Source: Owenia fusiformis (lineage: Eukaryota; Annelida; Polychaeta; Sabellida; Oweniidae). From it: 25,000 nucleotides of DNA. This document shows positions 10,130-20,600 of the stretch, piece after piece. Numbering within the stretch: the first letter of the stretch is position 1; each line of letters opens with the position of its first letter. A model generated the notes under the pieces. The model was not told the origin of the DNA, ran no database searches, and was given only the letters and a program-made list of their open reading frames with translations. The stretch spans positions 1 through 25,000 of the forward strand of contig CAIIXF020000152.1 of NCBI GenBank assembly GCA_903813345.2. Direction: 5' to 3'. The translations under genes and the position numbers were made by a program.

Positions 10130-10970
10130 AGTTTTCTAATTTATTTACATTTTTAATGATTTTGGTGTCAAAGTATACCTCCGCAGAATATACGATATCT
10201 CTTTTCCAATTTTCCAAGCTGTTGATGCTATGCAAGCATACTAATCTGTCTTCCATTGTATACTCTATCTACACATAAAAAACACGAAGATTTCTTCATT
10301 ATTGAGAAAGTTATTCCAAAATAAGTGGGTGGCATTTTTTGTGTCTGAAGTGCCTGAAAGTCCCAAAAAGTGGGCCTTTTTGGTCATAATTGGGCCTTTT
10401 AATGCCTTATTTTTTAATTTCAGGCCAAATTTTGTAGAAAATTGGCCTCAAAATTTGAAAATTTTGGATTACTATTGGGTTTTAGGGGCCCTAAATGTTT
10501 TTTCTCTGACCGGAAATTTGTCATATACCTTGCAAGCTTGTCATATCACGTGGCGTGACTTTGTACAATATGTGGTCAACATTTGTGAAACATACTGAGG
10601 TTTTTATTTAGTATATATTCATTACAATATTTCCTTTTTGTTTATTTATTGTAATTGCTAAATTGTACAAGGATAAGTTATATTGTTCAAGATAATTATA
10701 ATTTTCTTGTATTCGGTGTTCACTTATATTGCGTATTATTCTTAGCATCCATTGGTTATCTGTACCAGTTTAGGGAACTAGTTGAAAATATTATATTTCG
10801 TATATTCTAGAAACGTGCGTCTTAGATAGGTTTATTATCCATTTTTATAGTTTTGGTGTAGTATGTAGCTGTCAACGAGAAATGTATCTGCGTATGCGCA
10901 CAGACTGTCTCCTTGTATTGTCTCGTGCGTCTATAAACTGTGTCTGAGTTGTATCAGTGTAATATTGGAC
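10130..10970. other. Upstream flank of copy B, no gene recognised
   Basis: A 98-codon open frame at 10302-10598 is built of low-complexity GGGCCTTTTT/AAATTTT repeats and has no recognisable domain, so it is not called. One CACGTG box lies at 10547-10552. Confidence 0.4.
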
Positions 10971-10975
10971 TAGTG

Positions 10976-11095
10976 TAAGATGTCTACCAACACGTCCAGC
11001 CTGTATCCTCACGTGGTGAACGTGATATTAGACTCTCGTTAATTCACGTGCAATGCATTATCTACTATAACGTCTGTCTACGTACGGCATAAAAC
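10976..11095 (+). repeat. CACGTG-bearing direct repeat, copy 1
   Basis: About 118 bp matching 11164-11284, from GTAAGATGTCTACCAACACG to GTCTACGTACGGCATAA. Contains CACGTG at 11010-11015 and 11045-11050, 35 bp apart. Confidence 0.75.
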
Positions 11096-11163
11096 CAAGT
11101 GACTATTATCACATTCATAGACTCTTATCCAGTAACGTCGACGTGAATATAAATCGACTCGAG

Positions 11164-11284
11164 TAAGAAGTCTACCAACACGTCCAGCTAGTATCTTCAC
11201 GTGGTGAACGTGATATTAGACTCTCGATAGTTCACGTGTATTGTATCATCTACCATAACGTCCGTCTACGTACAGCATAAGCCC
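11164..11284 (+). repeat. CACGTG-bearing direct repeat, copy 2
   Basis: Second copy, with CACGTG at 11198-11203 and 11233-11238, the same 35-bp spacing as copy 1. The CACGTG sites are kept while neighbouring bases differ. Confidence 0.75.
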
Positions 11285-11390
11285 AGTAACCTTCCACGTA
11301 TCCAGTGTGCTCGTTTTGCAGCATCAGCCGTCCAGTTTTATGTGTAGTATTAGTGTACCTTGTCTATTTTTGTAATTAATGATTTGTGAT

Positions 11391-11398
11391 TATAAATA
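11391..11398 (+). promoter_or_regulatory. Candidate TATA box of copy B
   Basis: TATAAATA about 210 bp before the proposed start codon and about 150 bp after the last CACGTG. It is the best core-promoter motif in the flank, but an AT-rich genome produces many such matches. The whole block could also be LTR-derived. Confidence 0.3.
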
Positions 11399-11608
11399 CA
11401 ATATAGTAATTTGTTTAATGAAATCAAACACTTAAGTTCATTTATTAGTTTTATTGAACCTGACAACTTGACATGTACAAATCATCATTCTCATTTGGAA
11501 AGTAAATAATTCAATATTATATCGTGATATCATTGTCATTATATCAGAGCTAAGTGCAATTTTATCATTCTCGTCTCAAACGGAATCATTCCAAACGTTC
11601 TTAACAAC
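11399..11608 (+). promoter_or_regulatory. Presumed 5' untranslated/proximal flank of copy B
   Basis: Between the TATA-like motif and ATG 11609. No other motif or upstream exon was recognised, and the transcription start cannot be placed from sequence alone. Confidence 0.3.
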
Positions 11609-11632
11609 ATGCATCAGCGAGCAATTTTGAAG
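11609..11632 (+). CDS. ecSOD: Copy B exon 1: start of signal peptide
   Basis: Reads MHQRAILK from ATG 11609 and ends in phase 0 before a GTAAGG donor. It supplies the basic n-region of a signal peptide. This start was chosen because the next hydrophobic exon joins in phase and no better upstream ATG is visible. It is short and unsupported by conservation with copy A, so it is less certain than the downstream exons. Confidence 0.5.
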
Positions 11633-14600
11633 GTAAGGAAGTAAAATATTTGTCTAAAATATACATCCATTCTGATACATTTACTTTAACTTTTACTTTT
11701 GAGAGAATTCAAAGATGGCTGAAAGGTTTAACTTTTATGGCACGAGCAGAAGTGGTGACACATTGTTATAGTCTCTAACTGTTCGGTCGACTGCGTCTGT
11801 AACAATGGCAATAATTTCATAAATACCTGATAATCTGGCTCCCCGAGCTTATTGTGTTATCTAATTAATCAAGCGTGTTAACAGCTAATTGCATAATTTG
11901 AATCAACGATACTTTATATTGTTCTAGTGTGTTTTAATTCTTGTGGCAACATCTACGGTTTGCTGCATCCCATTGTGAGTAAAATGTTTTAAATTTACAA
12001 ATCTGAACTATAGCAATATGAACAACAAATCATTTCAATATGATTTTCCTCACGTAGGATCCTTACTATACATTTTGGTATTCTTACACTTGGGCCGTTG
12101 ATTACACGCACATTTGTTTATCTTATAGCTGTGCCATGTATGACAAGGAGGCATATGACGGATGTGAAATGGAGACAACAGCTGAAGGCTGTATGAATGT
12201 GAAATCATGCCCGAAAGGTTATACATTAAAATAAAATCATGTTGGCCATACTATCAATTGCTTAATTGGGTCATTGGGAGTAAAGCTTAATGGGTCATTG
12301 AAATATTAATAATTTGGTCATTGAAAGTATGGCCCATTGCGTCATTGAAACTCTGGCAAATTAGGTAATTGAGAGTAAGGACAAATGGGTCATTGACACT
12401 TTCGCTAATTATTTCAAAGCAAGTATGACCAAATGGATCATGCAAAGTATGGAAATACTTGGTCATTGAAAGTATGGCAATTGAAAATATGCCAAATGGG
12501 TCATTGAAAATATGCTAAATGGGTGGTTGAAAGTAACCCCAATCAGTCTTTGAAAATATGCCTAAATGGGTCATTAAAAGTATGGCCCTTGTGCTCATTG
12601 AAAGTATGGCCAAGTGGGTCGTTGAAAGTATGGCAAAATGGGTCATTTAAAGGATGGACATATAGGTCATCAAAAGTATGATCAAATGGGTCATTTAAAG
12701 TATGGTCAAGCGGACTGTTGAAAGTATGGCCAAATGGGTCATTGAAAGTGTTTGAAAGTAAGGACAAATGAGTTATTATAGTATAACTAAAAGGGTCATT
12801 GAAGTTTCAAAATTTGGCAACTGTATCATTGGAAGCATGACCAAAATGGTGTTTAAAAGAATGACTAGTCAGAACATTGAAAATATGGTCAAGCTAGTCA
12901 TTGAAAGTGTGACTAAACGGGCCATTGATCGTAACTAAGGCTAATATTGTAATTGTAATCAAAGTATGACTTGCTAGATCATTAAAAGTAATGCCAATTA
13001 TATCATTGATAGTATGACCAAATGAGTCATTGAAAGTATGACCAAATTAAGGATCGTTGAGAGTATGGCCAAAAGGGTCGTTGAAAGTATATTAACCAAT
13101 CGGTCATTAAAGGCAAGGCGAAATGGATCATTGACTGCTTTAACCAAATTGAAGGAAATGAACAGTGTGGTCATTGAAATAAGTAAGGCCGATATTATCT
13201 CAGTCAGGGTGTGGTTAGTTAGGTTTCTGAATTAAGGGTAATTATGTCTTTGAAAATATTCTCAATTTTGGCCGAAAAAGTATGACCTCCCCAGCTCATT
13301 AAGGTCATTTATTCATATAAACGAGGCTGTGCTATTTAATGATTTCTGTTTAAGGTTGCCTCGTGAAAGCCACTGCACCTTCTGGTAAAGATAAATATAT
13401 GAAAGTTGGACGAAAATGGAAAGAATTGGGGAATAAGATAACGTGTACGTGTGAACTCCAGAGTGATCTCCCAACTCCACTTCCAGGCGCATTACCCTAT
13501 CCTCCAAGGGCTAAATGTATCCTTAAGAAAGGTATTGATGTTTAAAGCTCAATAATCTGCTTAATGCGCTGAATGAAATTGAAAACGTTATTTCGAAGAG
13601 CAGTAATTATACTATTTAATACACAAACCTAGCATTACGTGACTTGTTTTTCTTAAATGTAATGTCGGTAACACAACCACAATGCACAATTTATTATACG
13701 AGATCACTAGGGTGTTTCATTTTTCAAGAATGGTCTTAGATCATAACGGCCCTTTAACATGGGGTTACAAATGGTGCTGGTAGTTCACTGATTTTTTTTC
13801 AACAAAATCGGATAACGTTAAAACTGGTCCGTCGGCCATTCTTTCCGTCTCATTGGATTACATTGTGGGCGACGCCCACCTTTCAATGGAAAACATTATT
13901 TCGCACTTCTTTGCTTATCATTTGCCGGAAATGATTGGAAAATGTTTTCTTGTTACAAGCATATTTGGATATATATCAAAACACTTTCAATAGATGTAAA
14001 CTAGATTGTTCTAGCACTTTTTGTCGCGGAGATATTGTCAGTCTACTAACCTGTAGTCTACTGGGGGAGGGGGTCAAAAATAAAAATTGATGTTTTCCAT
14101 TGAAAAGTGGGCGTCGCTCACAATGCAATTCAATGGGACGGAAAGAATGGCCTACGGACCAGTTTTAACGTTATCCGATTTTGTTGAAAAAAACTACCAG
14201 CACCATCTGTAACCCCGTATTAAAGGGCCGTTGTAATCTGAGAACATTCTTGAAAAATGAAACACCCTAGAGAACACCAATAATTTTATAAATAGTCCAT
14301 TAAATATTTTTTGTTTTTTTCGATTAATGTATTAATTGATTCAGGTTGTAGGCTTCCTCCTGATAATGATACGTATTTACATGTGAAGCAATCTGCCGTG
14401 GTAAATGGGGACAGTTGCAAATGTGTGAAAGGTCCAGAAACATCAGACCCCTATCTGAAAACATACTGGCACCTGGAGTGTGAAAGTAAGTTAGCATGTC
14501 CACTTGCAACCTCCCCATTACTCACTCATCTCACCTTCTCACTCACTCACCGACCTACCTCACTTACAGATTTCACCCCAGCTACACACTCAACTAAGCT

Positions 14601-17600
14601 TATAATCGCGAATGCAACTAACGCCTGTCGGTTACCGGATTAACCTACTTTTTATGGGCAACTCAATTAAATATGAAATATGCCTGCCAATATATTCTAT
14701 TCATAATTAATTGAGTTGGTATTAAAATAGTAAGTTAATCTGGTAGCCGATCTTAATCTGGCAGGCGTTAGTTGCATTCGCGAATACAAAGCTAACTTGC
14801 ATTTGCTAAATGTAATTTTCGACTGTCGGCTACCGGATCATATATAACCTATCATTTTATGACAAACTCATTTAAATATAAATGGAATAGTTACAGGTAT
14901 TATTTTTTAAATGAGTTGCCCCCCAAAAATAGTAGATTATTAGCCCAAAGTTGCATTCGCAAATACAAGCTTACACAATATGAATGTACCTCATTTATTC
15001 ATCGCACTGCTGATACTAGCTGTCTTAAATCACTCATACATTGCAGCACCAATATATGCTCGATGCGATATAATTTCCAATCCTGCTGGAGCCCCCTACA
15101 ACTTGTCGGGAGCCGTTCACTTCAAGCAAATCCCAAATGAAAGCACACAAATTAAATATGATATTTTGGGCTTTGACACGACTGATAATGTTACAAAACA
15201 CGGATTGCATGTTCACGTTTACGGTGATATCGTAGATGGATGTCAAAATGCATGGGGTCACTTCAATCCTATGAAAACGACACACGGTAATAGGCTAAAC
15301 GATCCAAAAGATAGGTACTTGTTTGTCATATCATTTTTTAATCAAATCAAGTGTATAATACGAGGGGCGATCCTGTCTTGGACGCCCCGCTCTGCTAGTT
15401 TAATGACATTACAAGAAACTTTCAAATAATAAAGATAATACAGATAATAATATAATTGCTAGGGTCATACTCAGACATGGAACAGGTGAGGCATGCAACT
15501 GCCTACCAATATGTTGACGATCCTTTTAATTCAACTATGAGAATAAAATCCAATGATCAATCACGCGCGGCGAATCATAACGCCTGCAAAACTACGTTTA
15601 ATTTCTAATGTCTCAAAACCCAACTTACCTTTATACCTTATCCTTCTTCTGAGAGCCTAAAAAATATATAAATTTCGTATCACAATTAATGAAGAATTAG
15701 TGTGCGCCAAAACTCCAGAAAATCCCATAAACTGATGTTGAGGTAGGTTACTATCAAGTGACCCATAGTCATTATAGATTGGTTCATTGACTATTCATTT
15801 TTACTTGTCTGCAGTAAAAAAGGTGACACGAAAGGGCTTAACGGCTTGCCCCAAGGATCGACCATCAAAAAGATGAGTTTGAAAAAATCACTTTTTTCAA
15901 ATAATAGCAGCGAGTATACGAAATAGGAGGAAACTTTAATATTGATATGTTTGAAACTCTATTTGTGTGTGGTCATTTTTATTAAAAACAATAATGGTGA
16001 AGAATTATATATTTCTGACCTTAAAACGCCATTTTAATGCAAAAGTCACCATTGTTAACAATAATATTCATATTTTACCTGTTCAATGTTTTTTAAGTAT
16101 TACAATTACCATTATATTAGTTTTTGGCAAAGTAAATAATCATAGGGCTCAGACAAGGATCAACTTTATTTACAACTTTTTCATATCTAGTGATGTTTTG
16201 AAAAAATACTACGTTTAACACAATTCTATGTGTTAAATATTAAACAAAATAATGATAATGTGTTTGTTTTGTTGTTTCAACTGAAAAATCACAATTCATT
16301 GCTCTTGCTCTTAGAGCGGCAGGGCATATATCAGTATGAAAAATCGTCAATACAGTTGATCCTTGTGTGACCCCTACAATAATTTACTTTGCCCAAAACT
16401 AATATAATGGTTATTCGGATATATGAAAATCATTTGATAGGTAAAATAAGAATAATATCATTCACTTTTGAATAAAAAAGCATTTTACAGTCAGATGTAC
16501 CAAATTTTGACCATCATTGTTTTTAACCATACCCTAATGGACTATCTCTACATATCAATAACTAAATTCTGCGAAATTTGCTTTAAATTTTCATTTTTGG
16601 AAACACATCTGCTTATACCGATTCAATTCAGAACCATAATAGAAGGTAACTCTTTCATGAAAAACTTCGTCAACTTGACTGAAGATTACTGAGTGCAGTC
16701 ATTAATATGACCTCGTATTTGGATAACCTCTCGATCTCCTCTGTTAAAATTGTACGAGTATATCAAATCAGCAAATTTTATTCAAACCATCATAAAACAG
16801 AAATGATCGACTGTTATTGTTAAAATGTCAATTGATAAAGTGTATTGCACTACGTGAATTGCAATGGAAAATTGATTTGACATATTAATCTAAACAAAAC
16901 AATATTGGTCCATGTTTTCTTTTTAAGGAATTGTATCTTTTAAGCTTGGTTGTTTAGTTCAGGTGGTACAGCATCAGAATCTAGACTAGAAGGTCCCAGG
17001 TTTGGTTAGACAATTTTCCCATCCTCCCGCTATATTCTTGTTTATCTTTAATAATACTAGCAATCTATTGTTCGAGTGGGTCACATCAGCCCAACATGGC
17101 CGTAAAAATAAATTCTAATACCTAGATATTGACTTTTGACCTCAAGTCGCCTAATAATGGGTCACCAAGGGCTACTTCGTCCCCTGAGTGCCTTTAAAGG
17201 CCAAATACCTAGATATACCTTATAATGTTTTTGAACCATAGGTATTGAATTTACCTCCATGTCACATTAACATGAGTTGCAAAGGGCCACAGCAGCCCCC
17301 AGGGGCTCAAAACTCCAAATACTGAGATATTGACCTTGTAGGAATGACCTTGACCTCAGGACACATATTCATGGGTCCTCACGCGAAGCAGCATCCCCAA
17401 AAGACCAAATATTTAGATAGATTTAGATCTATGACCTTGAGATGACCTTGACCCTAAACAATGACATTGACCGTAGGTCACTTTATCATTGGTGATCAAA
17501 TGCTACTGTAGACCCAAGGTAGCCAACTACCGAGAAATTACCTTGAAATTAGGTCTCCTCATCATTGGTCGCCAAATGTCACAATTGTTCTCAATTGCCT

Positions 17601-20600
17601 CAAAACGTCAAATTGCTAGATATTGACCTTTGACCTTTAAATTACCTTGACCAATTCAGACCTTGACCTCAGGTCACCTTATCATTGGTTATGAAGGGTC
17701 AAATCATCAGGCAAGTGTTTTAAAAAGCCAACTAACTAAATATTGATATTTTTCCTAGAAATGACCTTGACATTTCTAGAATTCACATTTTATGAACAAA
17801 AATGAAACATACAAAGTTGAAAACTGACCTTTTTGGAAATAAAATTGCTGCATATGTTTCAAAATGTAGGTATGAGTGCAGGAGCTGCTACAGGTATCAC
17901 TCTGACATACATCTGTGAACAAATCAAAGTTGATGTGATGCAAATCGGCATCTTTTAATTTGACGTCCAAGCAGAATGTTGGACAAAATGGCTAATTGTT
18001 AGATAAACCATCAACACTGGAATTGTCATTTGTCATTGCATTTATAAAGTAATTCCTGCCTCATCACTGTTACACCTATTACAACAAGACGTTGCCTCGT
18101 CTAGATCACTGTCTGCTAGCTAAAAATATCAAATTCACTGTTTGCTTTATCACAATAAACTTTTTTTACAAATAAGTACAGTAAAACATGCAAATAGAAG
18201 GCCCATTTGATATTAATATGTAAAGATAGTCCACTTTGGTGTGGTAATTTTACTGCAACAACTATAATGCCTTTTTATTCAAAAGTCAATCATTTTATTA
18301 CTATTTTACCTATGAAATGATTTTAACATATCCGAATAATCATTATATTAGTTTTAGGCAAAGTAAATTATTGTAGGGGTCACACAAGGATCAACTGTAT
18401 TGACGATTTTTCATACTGGTATATGCCCTGCCGCTCTAAGAGCAAGAGCAATGAATTGTGATTTTTCAGTTGAAACAACAAAACAAATACATTATCATTA
18501 TTTTGTTTAATATTTAACACATAGAATTGTGTTAAACGTAGTATTTTTACAAAACATCACTAGATATGAAAAAGTTGTAAATAAAGTTGATCCTTGTGTG
18601 AGCCCTATAATTATTTACTTTGCCAAAAACTAATATAATGGTAATTGTAATACTTATAAAACATTGAATAGGTAAAATAGGAATATTATTATTAACAAAG
18701 GTCACTTTTGCATTAAAATGGCGTTTTAAGGTCAGAAATATATAATTCTTCACCGTTATTGTTTTTAATAAAAAAGACCACACCTAAATGGACTATCATA
18801 AATATCAATATCAAATTTGCCTCCTATTTTATATCCTCGCTGCTATTATTTGAAAAAAATAATTTTTTTCAAACTCATCTTTTTGACGGTTGCACCTTGG
18901 GGCAAGCCGTTTAGCCCTTTCGTGTCACCTTTTTGACTGCAGACAAGTGAAAACGAATAGTCAATGAACCAAACTATAATGCCTTTGGGCCGCTTCTTAG
19001 TAATCTACCTCAACATCGGTTTAGACTAACTAAGCCACTTTGGAAGCGATTTGGCGCATACTAAATACTTGACATCAAAGACAAACTATATCAATATGCC
19101 GGAATGGAAAAATCAAGTGTAAATAGTTTAATGAATTATGAATACAAAAAGTTTGAAACATATCCTCCAAATCATTGTTTACTTTCTTTGTATATACAGG
19201 GTGTCTCAAAGAAATCCCAATGTCTATTCAAAGTTGTTTTAACATGAGTGTCCTCCAACATGGCCCACATTCCTTTCAATGCAAATGTCTGCTCTAGATC
19301 TCATCGCACATCCCTGGTGATGTCTCTCTGTCCTCTTAGATCCTCTACAATCCCGGCCCTTAGATCATCAACGTCTCTTGGTGATGTTGTGTAGACTTTA
19401 TCATTGAGATAACTCAAAAGGAAGAAGTTGCAGGGTGCAAATCATCCTGGCATAGCCACTTTAATCCCTCATTGTTCAGTCATGAAATGAATGAAAGAAA
19501 AAGTGGCAAAACCCCATTTCTGGCATGGTCACTTAAATCCCTGAGAACTCAGTCATATATGAAGGAGGATGGACAACTGTGGTATCATAAGACAGAAGAC
19601 ATCATACCCTATCAGATGGAAGCTTTGAAATCTTATTATTATTATTCATATATGACAAATAAGCAATTAAATCTCGGTTTCCCTTTTTGAGACACCATGT
19701 ACAGGGTGGTCCAAAAAAAGTGAAACCCTGCAACAGGCTATATTTCCTTAATACATGCATAGATTTGCTCATATTATCACATCTTGTAGAGAAAGGTCTA
19801 AAATTTTTGTTGACACCATAATTTATTCTCAGTCTTGAATTTCGAAGAAATTACAAGAGTTAAACAAACATGCCTCAAATTAGATTTTGTGCAAAATTTT
19901 ACCGATGTGATTGACGGAAATTGTTGATACACATTAGTTGATCTTAAAAAAGCTTTCAGTGAGAGATTATAAGTTTAAAACCTACCATATGACAAATGGG
20001 ACACTATTTGAGCAGAAAACACATTTCACACTTTTATTGATCGACCATTTTGAAGCTGTTTTAACCATTCAACAGTTTAGGGGCATGTTACCTACACAAA
20101 CGGGTAGAGCGGGGTAAAGTTACCCCTTGTGACCCAAAATCTGAGAAGCCCTTCATATAAAATCTTACAAAAATCAAAAGGAAATCTAATATTCAGTGTT
20201 TTGAGCCATATTTCATTAGAATTGGTCCATGATTAATGAAGATATTGACATTTTAAGACCATATTATAGGGTTATATTGCGATTTCACTGGAAGATATTC
20301 TCGTCTTTGGAAACATTGAACATTTCTTTTGATCACAATTACTTTGCAACTAACAGAGGTAGGATGGTAATTTTTACATCATATTGCGTGGGATTCAAAA
20401 CCAAACAAAGTCAGAAAACATGAGGTTTCCCAGACTCTGGCTTAAAATATTTCCATGTGAAGATTGTTGAAGGGTTGAAGAATCGCAGATATTGAAGTTC
20501 ACATTTTACCCATTTTCAGTGATGTTTCGTTAGGGCTTATAATTTCTGCAAATTTCAATACTAAGAAAAATGTATAGTACCAACAAAAATTTTAGACCTT

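Larger units (their letters stand above)
15698..19063. mobile_element. 3.37-kb foldback-type element in copy B intron 6
   Basis: Long terminal inverted repeats of about 800 bp, extending with weaker similarity to about 870 bp: left about 15698-16560, right about 18215-19063. Outer ends TAGTGTGCGCCAAA and TTGGCGCATACTA. AAT occurs at 15695-15697 and 19064-19066, and copy A has the uninterrupted AAGAATATTGGCATCAAAG (about 5948-5966). Each arm contains its own internal inverted repeat (16110-16170 against 16355-16410). No transposase is visible, and the apparent frames of 83 and 78 codons are mirror images from the two arms. Confidence 0.8.

Noticed and set aside
10302-10598. 98-codon open frame upstream of copy B
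   Set aside because: Low-complexity repeated GGGCC/AAAATTT composition, no recognisable domain, no splice or promoter context.
12543-12767. Minus-strand frames encoding HTFNDPFG-type octapeptide repeats (also 3368-3571)
   Set aside because: They are products of a 24-bp non-coding minisatellite inside introns. Openness follows from unit length divisible by three.
15967-18783. Two similar open frames (15967-16218 + and 18547-18783 -)
   Set aside because: They are the same sequence in the two inverted arms of the foldback element, and no protein family was recognised.
15698-19063. CACTA-type transposon assignment, because one end reads TAGTG
   Set aside because: The orientation is opposite to CACTA...TAGTG, and the other end is TACTA.
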